A stretch of DNA of 48,895 nt from Candidatus Dojkabacteria bacterium (GTDB lineage Bacteria > Patescibacteriota > Dojkabacteria > JAHIVN01), in contig JAFGDO010000019.1 in NCBI GenBank assembly GCA_016932045.1, positions 1 through 48,895 of the forward strand, given 5' to 3'. Of the stretch, positions 17,603 to 26,500 are shown piece after piece. The notes beneath the pieces were generated by a model. The model ran no database searches and was not told the origin of the DNA. It was given only the letters and a program-made list of their open reading frames with translations. Made by a program: the position numbers and the translations under genes. The stretch's first letter is position 1; every line of letters begins with the position of its first letter.

Positions 17603-18421
17603 ATGAGAGACTCTTTTAAAAAAGTATTTAGTAGATGTATGACAATCGTATTTGCAGCTTCTCTTGCTTTGTTTGTCCTGCTTATTATAGTGTGTATAGT
17701 TTTAGGACCGCAAGAAACCGAAAAGTCGATTAAAGCTTTGTTTGATTTCAAAACATATAAAGAAGATTACAAAAAGATCATTCCTTTCTTGAGTAAGAAA
17801 GAATCTGATACTCAATTGGATAAAGAAAAAGAAGCAAGTGTACTGGATGTCTTTGACAAGCGGATAATCGTAGACAAAAGTAGTACCCCTGCTCTTCTTG
17901 TTCCTTCTGAAGGGATAGCTCCCCGATCAGCATTTTTGTTTACTGGGCCTTTAGACGACGGTGGGCACGAGGGTATTGACATTTGGACTAACCTGAATGG
18001 GGCTGGTATGGATGGGAAAACTTATGGCAAGGGAAATCCGGTGTATGCCTCCTGTTCAGGCTATGTACGGAAAGTTTGGGAAGACAATGGCGATGTTACA
18101 GTCATTTGCGACACACTTGATGAGTACTACAAAGAAGTAGTTCCTTCACTAAAAATTAAAACACTTTACGGACACATGGCCGATCAATTTTCAGACGAGG
18201 TATATATCTATGTTCATGAAGGACAACGTGTAAACAGAGGAGATCTCATAGGACACCAAGGGAATAGATGCTATTGGTCGCCTGAAAACAGAGTTGTTCA
18301 CTTACACTTTGGAGTATATGATATAACAAATACAAAGCAGGTACCCTTAGATCCGACTCCATACATTGGAGTAAGCTGCACAACGCTAAATCAAGAATTT
18401 AAAATTGAGAATGAATCGTAA
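17603..18421 (+). CDS. M23 family peptidase (LytM-like), membrane-anchored
   Basis: The 272-residue protein has one N-terminal membrane helix (about 14-34), a charged stalk and a C-terminal M23 zinc-peptidase domain. The zinc ligands are visible as H122EGID126 and the H233LH235 motif; a further His lies in LYGHMAD (H191). M23 enzymes cut peptide cross-bridges in peptidoglycan or act as amidase activators when ligands are missing; here they are all present. It follows the racemase gene and precedes a membrane zinc-ribbon protein, so a cell-wall role is likely. Confidence 0.88.
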   Translation: MRDSFKKVFSRCMTIVFAASLALFVLLIIVCIVLGPQETEKSIKALFDFKTYKEDYKKIIPFLSKKESDTQLDKEKEASVLDVFDKRIIVDKSSTPALLVPSEGIAPRSAFLFTGPLDDGGHEGIDIWTNLNGAGMDGKTYGKGNPVYASCSGYVRKVWEDNGDVTVICDTLDEYYKEVVPSLKIKTLYGHMADQFSDEVYIYVHEGQRVNRGDLIGHQGNRCYWSPENRVVHLHFGVYDITNTKQVPLDPTPYIGVSCTTLNQEFKIENES

Positions 18422-18501
18422 TGCGAAGATTATTACTATTGAAATATGGTTTTGAAATAATTAAACTGTTATAACAGTCTTTGAGTTTTAAAAGAATATT
18501 C

Positions 18502-18999
18502 ATGCAAAATCAAGCTAGAGCAGAGATATGCAAAAAATGTGGTGGGCAAGGATTTACTCCGGGAACAAATAACGTCTGCGAAAACTGCCGCGGTATCGGA
18601 GCGATTGGCACTGACGGAGTAAATGAGTATTATCTCGCACTTGACGAAAAGGGAAACCCGCAAATTGCTGGTATAAAATCTTCCATTCAGCCAACCTCTC
18701 AAGAAGCTCATGAAACAAAACTGGCGCCACAAAGGAAACTTGTTCTCCGAGGGCTTATCTTTGTCATAATGATAATATGTTATGCCGCCTTTTTGGGCAT
18801 ATACTTTAGTTGGATAAATGAGAAAAAAGTATTTTGGGCTGCAACTATAATATTTCTCGGCTTTATAGCTCTTTATGCACTTTATGACGTAAAGTTAGTA
18901 AACAAGACTGTGGATCTTTTTATAAATTTGATTATAAAAAAACCCAATGATTTTGCGACATTTGTTGAAAGGAAATCTAATGAATCAAAAGTAAGCTGA
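18502..18999 (+). CDS. Membrane protein with DnaJ-type zinc ribbon
   Basis: The 165-residue protein starts MQNQARAEICKKCGGQG. It has two CxxCxGxG motifs (CKKCGGQG and CENCRGIG), a linker, then two membrane helices (GLIFVIMIICYAAFLGIYFSW and VFWAATIIFLGFIALYALY). It shares architecture with the 88-residue protein at 14268. A TTG at 18481 gives seven more residues, but the ATG at 18502 is a better start. A perfect 16-bp palindrome (ATAATTGATCAATTAT, 18999-19014) begins inside the stop codon. Function is unknown; the zinc domain resembles the client-binding domain of DnaJ. Confidence 0.75.
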   Translation: MQNQARAEICKKCGGQGFTPGTNNVCENCRGIGAIGTDGVNEYYLALDEKGNPQIAGIKSSIQPTSQEAHETKLAPQRKLVLRGLIFVIMIICYAAFLGIYFSWINEKKVFWAATIIFLGFIALYALYDVKLVNKTVDLFINLIIKKPNDFATFVERKSNESKVS

Positions 19000-19123
19000 T
19001 AATTGATCAATTATTCATCAAGAAGTAGCCATTTTGAAAATCTTAAAGCAAATGTATTGAAGCACAACCGATTCTTTGATACCATAGACTACTGTTTTTA
19101 AATAAGTTTTTAATAATAGAACG

Positions 19124-19723
19124 ATGACAGATATTGGCAATTTAGAAGATAAAGTCTATCAAAACAAATTTAATCCGCTTTTTAACTTACCTGTAGGAGA
19201 TAATCCTCCCGAAGAAATTAACATGCTTGTTGAAACCCCCATGGGTAGTATTAATAAATATGAATTTCATACAAATACAGGCCTTATAAAACTCGACAGA
19301 GTTTTATTTGAAAAACTGCCATATCCGATAGAATACGGAGCAATCCCCCAAACATGGGACGAGGATGAAGACCTTCTCGATGTCATGTGTCTTGTCACAT
19401 ACCCAACTTTTCCTTACTGCATCATCTCAGTTAGACCTGTTGCAGTTATGCTTTTTAATGATAGTGGTGAAAAGGATGATAAGATACTTGCCGTTCCGAC
19501 CGACGATATCCGATTTAAACATGTGAAAGATATCTCTGATTTAACCGATCACCAAAAGGATGAAATCGGCTTCTTTTTCGAAAGATACAAGGACCTGCAA
19601 TTTAAATATAAAGGAGAAAGTGATAAAACAGTCAAAGTTGAAAAGTGGGAAGGAAAACAGAAAGCTCATGATGTTATCAAAGAAGCTCAAGAATTATTTA
19701 AGAAAAAATTCAATGTAAAATGA
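19124..19723 (+). CDS. ppa: Inorganic pyrophosphatase (soluble, family I)
   Basis: Hydrolyses pyrophosphate to two phosphates and so pulls biosynthetic reactions forward. The 199-residue protein has the family I pattern: ETPMGSINKYEFHTNTG, IKLDRVLFEKLPYPIEYGAIPQTWDEDEDLLDVM (the signature D-x-D-x-x-D is here DEDEDLLD), VRPVAVMLFNDSGEKDDKILAVP, and FFFERYKDLQFKYKG. The signature Gly-Asp-Pro-Leu-Asp is altered to Glu-Asp-Leu-Leu-Asp, but the aspartate positions are kept. The stop overlaps the ATG of the next gene (ATGA), so translation of ppa and the TPR gene is coupled. Confidence 0.92.
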   Translation: MTDIGNLEDKVYQNKFNPLFNLPVGDNPPEEINMLVETPMGSINKYEFHTNTGLIKLDRVLFEKLPYPIEYGAIPQTWDEDEDLLDVMCLVTYPTFPYCIISVRPVAVMLFNDSGEKDDKILAVPTDDIRFKHVKDISDLTDHQKDEIGFFFERYKDLQFKYKGESDKTVKVEKWEGKQKAHDVIKEAQELFKKKFNVK

Positions 19724-21195
19724 AAAAGTTCATTCTTGTTTTTATAATCAGTTTTTTACTTATTGGCGGAGTTATATATTACTTGGCAACAAAAGATAAG
19801 GGAAGCGAGGTACCGGCCTCATATTACATAGAAGAAGCAGAGAAGCTATTAAAAGATAGGTACTATTCCGAAGCCCTAGAACAATATAAGTTAGCTATAA
19901 ACGCCGATCCATCCAATACCGACTCATACATTAGTGCTGCAGAAATTTATGTATTAAAAAGTAAAGATCAGGAAGCTGTAGAACTTTTGAAGAATGGGGA
20001 AACGATAGTTGCGAACCCTGACAAAGTCCATCATAAAATTGGAAAAGTTCTTTTTGATAATAATGACTTAACAGGAGCATTAGAATACCTTGAAAAGGCA
20101 CACGAGGAAAATCCACAAAACTGGCAATGCACCATAGACCTTACAAAGTTATACTCATATTTCCCAGACAAGAAAGATTCGATGCTAGAGGCCTTAAACA
20201 AGATAAATAAAGACGATAATCAAGGCTATGGTTGGCGCAACTACTACCTGGCAATTCTTTCATACGATGACTCTTCAAAAACAATTGAATATTTAGAAGA
20301 GGTGTCACAAATAACCGAGGGGGAATTAAAAACAAAAATTACAAATTTTCTTGAGGTAGCAAAAAAAGTTCAATCCGATCCTGACGATATTGTTCAGAAT
20401 AGCACCCTCATAGCATATGAAATAATAAGCGCAGAGTTATATCAAACCGCTATTCCACTTCTCGAAAAAATTATATCTGAAAATGATGAATACTATGCTG
20501 CTTACATGTACATGGGCATCTGCTACATTCATATGAACGATCTGGATAAGGCACGTGAGCAGTTAGAAAAGGCAAACAATGTAGATCCGGAGCAGATCCA
20601 ACCGCTCGTTTTTCTAGCACAGGTTTTTACAAGACAAAATAATCAGAAAGATGCAATTGACACATTTGAAAAAGCCCTGAATATTGAAAAGGATAGCGAA
20701 GAGGTGCGTCTTGATTATGCACGGACGCTTTTTAGTTTCGAGCTCTATACACAGGCAAGTCTCGAATATAAAGAGTTGATCGATCTAAATACCGACAATC
20801 TTTTTCTTTACAAAATCGAACTGGCAAAGATAGAGATTGATCATCTTGAGAATCCACAAGAAGGGCTGACTATTATTAAAGAAGTGGTTGAGGATTGGGA
20901 AGGATTTCAATCTGCAGACAAATCAACTAAAGCCCAAGCACTCGATACTCTTGGTTGGGCTTTCTCGAAAAATGGCGAAAAGGATAATGCTATAAAGTAC
21001 TTAAAGCAGTCACTTGAGAGCGATCCTGCTTTTGCAAGTGCATACTATCACCTTGGAATAATTTATGCCGAAATAGGAAATTATTCAGAGGCAAAAGTTA
21101 ACTTTGAAAGAGCAATTGATCTAGATTTAGAAGGCATGATAAGTTCAAAAGCAAGTAGCGAACTTGAAAAATTATCCAATGAGAATCAGGATTAG
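19720..21195 (+). CDS. TPR-repeat protein with N-terminal membrane anchor
   Basis: The 491-residue protein has a membrane helix at residues 3-23 and then about eight to ten tetratricopeptide repeats across 30-485, for example YSEALEQYKLAINADPSN, DLTGALEYLEKAHEENPQN and NYSEAKVNFERAIDLD. TPR arrays are protein-binding scaffolds, here probably facing outward. The start overlaps ppa by 4 bp and the end overlaps the glucosaminidase-like gene. The stack suggests a wall-assembly scaffold transcribed with a wall hydrolase. Confidence 0.88.
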   Translation: MKKFILVFIISFLLIGGVIYYLATKDKGSEVPASYYIEEAEKLLKDRYYSEALEQYKLAINADPSNTDSYISAAEIYVLKSKDQEAVELLKNGETIVANPDKVHHKIGKVLFDNNDLTGALEYLEKAHEENPQNWQCTIDLTKLYSYFPDKKDSMLEALNKINKDDNQGYGWRNYYLAILSYDDSSKTIEYLEEVSQITEGELKTKITNFLEVAKKVQSDPDDIVQNSTLIAYEIISAELYQTAIPLLEKIISENDEYYAAYMYMGICYIHMNDLDKAREQLEKANNVDPEQIQPLVFLAQVFTRQNNQKDAIDTFEKALNIEKDSEEVRLDYARTLFSFELYTQASLEYKELIDLNTDNLFLYKIELAKIEIDHLENPQEGLTIIKEVVEDWEGFQSADKSTKAQALDTLGWAFSKNGEKDNAIKYLKQSLESDPAFASAYYHLGIIYAEIGNYSEAKVNFERAIDLDLEGMISSKASSELEKLSNENQD

Positions 21196-21985
21196 AGTTA
21201 AAGTCTCCAAAAAACAATATGAATTTATAAAAAAAGTATACCATCCTATAAGAACCTGGTATACAAAGGTGAGAAGCAGTCATCCTTATCGCTTGTATAC
21301 TTCAGCTGTATTTCTTGTAATTGTTATCCTTACAATTTTCTTCAGGGTTTCTATAAGTGAATTTCTGATAAGAAGAATTGGAGGTTTATCTACTCAGGCA
21401 AGTGCGGCCTACTCAGGAAATGTTGAAAGAGAAAGTATTGAGGCACTTGTATCTGAAAAACATGGACCGAACGTCAAAGGGGCGACTACCGGAACAAGAA
21501 CTTTTCAGGTTCAAAGTGATGTTGGATTTGTTGACCTTCGTGTCCTAACGCTCGAAGATTTTTTTAATTTTTATGGTTCACCACTAGCTGAACATAGCGA
21601 CGATATGATCGAAGCTTGTGAGCGATACGGCGTTGAAAATTGGCAACTTCTTCCTGCAATCGCTATAAATGAAACAAACGGATGTCAAACCGGTAAATCC
21701 TATGAACAGAAAAACTGTTGGGGTTGGGGTGGTGCAGGTAAGAATAGATGGGAATTTCATACCTTTGAAGAGGCAATTGATATCATTACACACCGGATGA
21801 TCAATGGGTATGGGAACAGGAGAATGAATGCCAAGGATATTCAGGGAACATACTGCGGGCCAAACTGCATGGAGTATGGCTGGAAATGGGCAAAAGGTGT
21901 AAACTACTATGTGTTTAGAATAAACGACTTTGGAGAAAGATATGGTCTGCCACGCACAAATGAGATCTATAACTTCGACGAATAA
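21179..21985 (+). CDS. Membrane-anchored glucosaminidase/lysozyme-like wall hydrolase
   Basis: The protein has a basic N-terminal tail, a membrane helix (about 45-60) and a C-terminal lysozyme-fold domain. The likely catalytic Glu lies in LLPAIAINETNGC, followed by NCWGWGG, as in bacterial glucosaminidase-type muramidases (E-S-x-x-G then N-x-x-G/W-G). It would cleave glycan strands outside the membrane. The ATG at 21179 gives 268 residues; a TTG at 21164 is possible. Either start lies inside the preceding TPR gene, so translation is coupled. Confidence 0.8.
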   Translation: MRIRIRVKVSKKQYEFIKKVYHPIRTWYTKVRSSHPYRLYTSAVFLVIVILTIFFRVSISEFLIRRIGGLSTQASAAYSGNVERESIEALVSEKHGPNVKGATTGTRTFQVQSDVGFVDLRVLTLEDFFNFYGSPLAEHSDDMIEACERYGVENWQLLPAIAINETNGCQTGKSYEQKNCWGWGGAGKNRWEFHTFEEAIDIITHRMINGYGNRRMNAKDIQGTYCGPNCMEYGWKWAKGVNYYVFRINDFGERYGLPRTNEIYNFDE

Positions 21986-22035
21986 TGCTCACTGTTTCAG
22001 TTATCTGACCATCCAACCATATAACAATATATCTA

Positions 22036-22248
22036 TTACTTCACAAACCCTTTTAAACTCTCTTCCATTTCTTTCTCTTTGAGCAATATACTCTTTTCTG
22101 TTCTTCCATCAATGAGTGAGCTTATCCTGGCTTTCGGCTCCTTATCAACCATCACAATATATTCTGTCCCATATTTATACACCTCCTTTACGACCTCGGC
22201 TACATGTTTTTGTAGATCCTCAAGTGAAATGTACTTAATTTTATTCAT
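22036..22248 (-). CDS. Orphan Phd/YefM-type antitoxin-like protein
   Basis: The 70-residue protein begins MNKIKYISLEDLQKHVAEVV and continues YGTEYIVMVDKEPKARISSL. This matches the antitoxin pattern of a short strand, a helix with regularly spaced residues, then a central strand V-x-x-x-x-x-P-x-A-x-I/L. The C-terminal half is helical and charged, as in toxin-binding tails. No toxin gene (RelE, Doc or PIN type) lies on either side within 200 bp on the same strand, so it is an orphan or acts as a DNA-binding regulator. Confidence 0.65.
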   Translation of the reverse strand: MNKIKYISLEDLQKHVAEVVKEVYKYGTEYIVMVDKEPKARISSLIDGRTEKSILLKEKEMEESLKGFVK

Positions 22249-22319
22249 AATAAATTAAGGTTAGCATAATTAGTAAGAAGTTAAAAGATCACATTAACCA
22301 CAAGATATGAGTTACTTGT

Positions 22320-22395
22320 CCTGCCTGTCCTGATCCTGAATGTAATGAAGGGAAGGAAACATATCCTGCTGATCAAGTTGAGCCGAAGGATGAGT
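22320..22395. repeat. Degenerate REP-like intergenic element
   Basis: The gap between the divergent antitoxin and GT87 genes contains TGTCCTGCCTGTCCTGATCC and ATATCCTGCTGATCAAGTTG followed by AGCCGAAGGATGAG. This last part is a degenerate inverted repeat of the CCTTCG...CTCA type that also flanks the tRNA genes. Confidence 0.5.
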
Positions 22396-22442
22396 TGTAA
22401 ATTCTTGCTATTTAGTTTTAATGAAAGTAAACTTGAAACACA

Positions 22443-23642
22443 ATGAATAAGAGAAATAAAACAATATTTGTTCTACTAGTTTTGTCACATTTAATCCTAG
22501 TCATCTTAGCCTTAACCAGTAGATTAGATTGTTTCTTTAATGACGCCTCCCTTCGTAAGGGAAAAGCCGCTGATTTTTTTGCTGTTTATCAAGCAGGAAG
22601 CAATATGCTAGAGGGAGAAAGCGTCTATCTTGATAATGAGGGAGAATCAACACCATATTCCTATCCATTTAGATATCTCCCTTTCACTGGTTATACAATT
22701 GGAGTAGTCGCGAATATATTCTCACCATTTACAGCATACTACGTATGGATATTATGCTGCGAGATTCTACTGGGAATAAACATTTACCTGACATGGAAGC
22801 TCTGCAAGAAAAAGTCCTACTTTCTCATAGCATCGATTCCCTGGCTACTGTTCACGCCATATTTAATTGAAGTTTTTATGGGACAATGGACATTTCTTCT
22901 TACTTCTCTTCTTTTTTATTCAATGTACGGTCTTTTGAAGAATTCAAAGTTCTTATATTCCTTCTTGATTACTCCAATTATAAAGCCGAATGCATTGATT
23001 ATCGCACCACTTTTCTTAAGGCATAAAAAGATACAACTACTTTTTCTCACTGGACTATCAATTTTATTTACTTCAATACCATATTTCCTTTTCTTTAAAG
23101 AAGATGTGGGTGTTTTTTTGAGGAATTTCCAAGATGCCTGGTATTCACACGGAGGCAACCTCGGTTTCAAAAGCTTGTACTATCTTGTTGCAATTAAATA
23201 TATCTCGGTTCCCTGGCCAAGGATTTGGTTCTTTGGATTTATGCTTGTAACTGGACTACTAACACTCTACCTCACATTTAAAAGTAAGAATAAAGTTTTT
23301 GGGTTTACGCTATGGATCTGTTATTACTTCTTAATTTATAAAGATGTCTGGGAGCATCATTATGTACTTCTCATGCCTGCTTTTGCTCTTATAATATCTC
23401 AGCTGGGACTTTATATAAAAAATCTACTAACCAAAAAGCATATGCTAATAATTCTTTCCTTTCTGTTAATTGCCCTACCCACCATATTTCCACTTCAGTA
23501 TTTATTTCGTGATAATGTACCCATAGAACCGGATGAACTGTCAGCATTTTTTGTCATCCCTTACCATTCAATAAAAATTCTGGGAGTGATAATTCTTTAT
23601 ATTTGGACCTCCGTTAATATCAAGAATGAAAAAGAAAGATAG
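22443..23642 (+). CDS. GT87-like membrane glycosyltransferase
   Basis: A 399-residue polytopic membrane protein with about nine or ten hydrophobic segments. The first periplasmic loop has KAADFFAVYQAGSNMLEGESVYLDNEG, the D-F-x-x-Y-x-A-G-x-x-x-L-x-G-x-x-Y signature of GT87 (DUF2029), which includes the mycobacterial mannosyltransferase PimE. These enzymes use polyprenyl-phosphate sugars outside the membrane. The acceptor is unknown. The 3' end overlaps the next gene by 17 bp. Confidence 0.82.
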   Translation: MNKRNKTIFVLLVLSHLILVILALTSRLDCFFNDASLRKGKAADFFAVYQAGSNMLEGESVYLDNEGESTPYSYPFRYLPFTGYTIGVVANIFSPFTAYYVWILCCEILLGINIYLTWKLCKKKSYFLIASIPWLLFTPYLIEVFMGQWTFLLTSLLFYSMYGLLKNSKFLYSFLITPIIKPNALIIAPLFLRHKKIQLLFLTGLSILFTSIPYFLFFKEDVGVFLRNFQDAWYSHGGNLGFKSLYYLVAIKYISVPWPRIWFFGFMLVTGLLTLYLTFKSKNKVFGFTLWICYYFLIYKDVWEHHYVLLMPAFALIISQLGLYIKNLLTKKHMLIILSFLLIALPTIFPLQYLFRDNVPIEPDELSAFFVIPYHSIKILGVIILYIWTSVNIKNEKER

Positions 23643-24231
23643 GTTTACCGATCTTGATTATCAGTACAAGAAATTATTGCGTTCGATCAGAACCCTCTCC
23701 TCTCAAAAGAACATAATTTCCTCCCTCAAGTTAGCAAGGAAAGCACACTCAGGACAAAAGAGAGACGAAGGACAAGATTTCTTCATTCACCCAGTAAGAA
23801 TTGCCAACTGTTTAATCAACGAACTCTCAACCAAAAACCCAGACCTTATAATTGCTGGAATTTTACACGATGTCGTTGAAGACAGCGAAACTACGATAAA
23901 TGATATTCAGAATAAGTTCGGCAAACGTGTCTCTACAATTGTAGAGATCATTACCAGAGACCCAAAGAAAGAAACGAAGATAGAAAAACACAAAAGATTG
24001 ATGAAAAAGTCAGCTGAAATAAAACTTGTAAAAGCTGTTGATAGATTGGATAACATGAGGAGTATGCCATATAGAGTCGATAGAGGTGCAAGATTCAAAA
24101 GACATCTTAAAGAAATCTTTGAGATGAATCTGCCTCTTGCTAAAAGTGTCAATCCCTATATTTTACGTGAAATGAAAAAGGTAATAAAACGTCTCGAGAC
24201 ACTTGGAATCTCAATGCCACAAGAAACTTAA
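23626..24231 (+). CDS. HD-domain (p)ppGpp hydrolase-like protein (MESH1/SpoT type)
   Basis: The 201-residue protein has the RelA/SpoT hydrolase pattern: AHSGQKRDEGQDFFIHPVRIA (H41, H55), AGILHDVVEDSETT (the HD pair H81-D82) and KAVDRLDNMRSMP with the metal-binding Asp. There is no synthetase, TGS or ACT domain, so it is a stand-alone small hydrolase that may degrade (p)ppGpp or a related nucleotide. Its start lies inside the GT87 gene, suggesting translational coupling. Confidence 0.85.
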   Translation: MKKKDRFTDLDYQYKKLLRSIRTLSSQKNIISSLKLARKAHSGQKRDEGQDFFIHPVRIANCLINELSTKNPDLIIAGILHDVVEDSETTINDIQNKFGKRVSTIVEIITRDPKKETKIEKHKRLMKKSAEIKLVKAVDRLDNMRSMPYRVDRGARFKRHLKEIFEMNLPLAKSVNPYILREMKKVIKRLETLGISMPQET

Positions 24232-24279
24232 CCATCCGATTCTCCAACTATCTAACTATTTTACAATGAATATCCACTG

Positions 24280-24305
24280 TGGTTCCAAGATTGAGCTTGG
24301 AACCA
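24280..24305. repeat. 26-bp perfect palindrome (TGGTT...AACCA family)
   Basis: TGGTTCCAAG pairs perfectly with CTTGGAACCA around ATTGAG. There is no T-run, so it is not an intrinsic terminator. Size and end sequences match the palindromes at 26501-26564, 42887-42960 and 45762-45786. A CCAACTATCTAACTATT repeat lies just upstream. Confidence 0.75.
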
Positions 24306-24380
24306 AGCTGGATCTTTCATCTTCCATTCATTTCCTGTACAATTTGACTACTATCTTATTTTTCATTTTTTAACAATACA

Positions 24381-24959
24381 ATGAAAAAAACACTAGAGAA
24401 CCTCACCAAAGCCTTCATTGGCGAATCCCAAGCGAGAAACCGATATACTTTCTATGCATCAATTGCTAAAAAAGAAGGTTACGAGCAGATTGCCGAAGTA
24501 TTTCAACTTACTGCGGATCAAGAAAAAGAACACGCAAAGAGACTATATGAACTTATCAATAAGCATAAAGGAGGTAAAGGCACGAGTGAGATAACGGTAG
24601 AAGCAGCTGCTCCACTCGAACTGCGAAAGACAGAAAATAACCTTGAAGCAGCTATAAAAGGCGAAAATTACGAATGGACAAGTATGTATCCAGAATTTGC
24701 AAAAGTAGCAGCAAAAGAAGGTTTTAAGGATATTGCAAAAAGACTTAGAGCCATAGCTATTGCCGAAAAGCACCACGAAGAGAGATACTCAAAACTTCTA
24801 AGAAATATCAAAACCAACACAGTTTTTAAGCGAGGCAAAAAGGTTTGGTGGGTTTGTAGAGAATGCGGATACGTACATTTTGGTAAACAACCGCCAACTG
24901 TATGCCCATCATGCGACCACCCTCGCTCATTTTATCAGGTCAAAAGCGAAAACTATTAA
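24381..24959 (+). CDS. rbr: Rubrerythrin
   Basis: A non-haem iron peroxidase that reduces hydrogen peroxide in anaerobes. The 192-residue protein has the four-helix ferritin-like domain with diiron ligands ([51 protein letters not shown]) and a C-terminal rubredoxin domain with two CxxC knuckles (VCRECGYV and VCPSCDHP). Domain order and length are standard. The desulforedoxin at 3.6 kb could be an electron donor. A 70-residue unknown gene follows after 18 bp. Confidence 0.96.
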   Translation: MKKTLENLTKAFIGESQARNRYTFYASIAKKEGYEQIAEVFQLTADQEKEHAKRLYELINKHKGGKGTSEITVEAAAPLELRKTENNLEAAIKGENYEWTSMYPEFAKVAAKEGFKDIAKRLRAIAIAEKHHEERYSKLLRNIKTNTVFKRGKKVWWVCRECGYVHFGKQPPTVCPSCDHPRSFYQVKSENY

Positions 24960-24977
24960 ATATTAATATTTTCACAA

Positions 24978-25190
24978 ATGAGTGGAGGACCCGAAACACC
25001 AGAAACCCCCGAACGACTATTTAAAGTTGTGCTTCCTAAAGGACATGTAGGAGCAGGAAAATCAGGTGAATTAATACGTGAAGTTAGAGCGAGCAACGCT
25101 GTCGAGGCTATGGATAAAGCTCAAGCCCAGGGGGGCGGACATAAGCACGGAATACCACTTAGTGTTGAACCAATAGAAGACCAAAAATAA
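24978..25190 (+). CDS. Small hypothetical protein downstream of rubrerythrin
   Basis: The 70-residue protein starts MSGGPETPETPERLFKVV and ends in PLSVEPIEDQK, with a glycine- and histidine-containing middle (AQGGGHKHG). The pattern KVVLPKGHVGAGKSGELIREVRASNAVEAMDKA suggests a compact alpha/beta domain. No membrane segment is seen. It lies 18 bp after rbr on the same strand, so it is probably cotranscribed. No family is recognised. Confidence 0.6.
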   Translation: MSGGPETPETPERLFKVVLPKGHVGAGKSGELIREVRASNAVEAMDKAQAQGGGHKHGIPLSVEPIEDQK

Positions 25191-25200
25191 ATCTCTCTAA

Positions 25201-26481
25201 TTAGAATCCTACAGTAAGTAGCTCATCCCAATTCGTTGTATATCTCGGTGATCTTTGAGATTGTACAGTATCCCAGACTTTATTAATGCCAGCAGCGCAA
25301 CTTTTTACAGTTCCCCTCCCCCACCTAAAATTTAACCTATCAATGAAGCTCATTAACCTATTCTTTTTTTCCTGTAACTCCGACGTCATTCCCGGAAACA
25401 TACTTCTCTGTACAGAATGAGTAGGACATAATCCCGTAAGTAGTACTCCAGCTCTTTTATATTCATAACCTTTTTTAAATATCTCGTCGAGCGCCCTTGA
25501 GGCATAGGAAATCAGGATAGGAGTATAAGCTGTGGGTTCCGAAAGTTCTAGATAGTAGGAATTTGAATAGTAATTCTTTCGATTAAAGCGATTGGTAGTA
25601 ACGAAAACATGTATCATTGAAGCAACCAGCTTCTGAGCCCTGAGTTTCTCTGCCGCAATTGAAACATAGCTGGCAATGGCCTCCTTTAAATCAGAAACCT
25701 CTCTTATGCTTTGTGCGAAAGTTCGAGAAGAAAGAATGGTTTTAGATGAATCGTGGACCTCATCTATATCAGCACACGGTACACCTTTCAACTCAAGTAA
25801 AGTACGCAAACCTCCTACGGTCATATTCTCCTTTACCCATTTTTCATCAGCATTTATAAACTGAAGTACATTTTTTATCCTGTGTTTTCCTAGGAATCTG
25901 GCGAATTGCCTTCCAATTCCCCACACATCAATAACATCAAGATTACTCAGGAGTTCCTTCTTTCGTGGATGATTAGTAATATCAAATACCCCACCGAACT
26001 CCGTATGTTTTTTGGCAATTTTATTTGCAACTTTAGCTAAAGTCTTTGTCGGGCCTATGCCAATTGATATTGGAATCCCTGTCCATTGCTTCACTACGTC
26101 ACGAATCTTTTTTGAATTCCTAATAATATCCTTAGGAATAAAATTGGTAAACGAAAGGAAAGCCTCGTCTATAGAATAAATCTCTAATTCAGGAGTGAAC
26201 CTGCGAAGTGTATTCATCACTCTTTGCGACATATCTCCATAAAGAACAAAATTTGCAGAAAAGATCTGTATATTATGTTTTGCAATTAATTCCTTGCATT
26301 GAAATACAGGCTGAGCCATCTTTATGCCGAGCTGTTTGGCTTCATTCGATCGCGAGATAATACACCCATCATTATTTGATAGAACAATAACTGGCTGCCC
26401 CTCAAGTGAAGGTTTAAAAACTTTCTCGCAGGAAACGTAAAAGTTGTTGCAGTCAACAAGTGCAAAGATTCTCTTTTTCAT
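25201..26481 (-). CDS. umuC: DNA polymerase V catalytic subunit UmuC (Y family)
   Basis: The 426-residue translesion polymerase starts ALVDCNNFYVSCEKVF (first metal Asp and steric-gate region). It then has VLSNNDGCIISRSNEAK, YSIDEAFLSF (catalytic Asp-Glu), an HhH region (NLDVIDVWGIGRQFARFLGK) and the C-terminal little-finger domain. Length equals E. coli UmuC (422). It sits downstream of umuD on the same strand with a 92-bp gap that holds a palindrome doublet. SOS-type control is likely from the operator upstream of umuD. Confidence 0.95.
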   Translation of the reverse strand: MKKRIFALVDCNNFYVSCEKVFKPSLEGQPVIVLSNNDGCIISRSNEAKQLGIKMAQPVFQCKELIAKHNIQIFSANFVLYGDMSQRVMNTLRRFTPELEIYSIDEAFLSFTNFIPKDIIRNSKKIRDVVKQWTGIPISIGIGPTKTLAKVANKIAKKHTEFGGVFDITNHPRKKELLSNLDVIDVWGIGRQFARFLGKHRIKNVLQFINADEKWVKENMTVGGLRTLLELKGVPCADIDEVHDSSKTILSSRTFAQSIREVSDLKEAIASYVSIAAEKLRAQKLVASMIHVFVTTNRFNRKNYYSNSYYLELSEPTAYTPILISYASRALDEIFKKGYEYKRAGVLLTGLCPTHSVQRSMFPGMTSELQEKKNRLMSFIDRLNFRWGRGTVKSCAAGINKVWDTVQSQRSPRYTTNWDELLTVGF

Positions 26482-26500
26482 CGGTAACTATCCCAACTTA

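Noticed and set aside
22036-22248. Complete toxin-antitoxin pair
   Set aside because: Only the antitoxin-like gene is present. Neither neighbour resembles a toxin.
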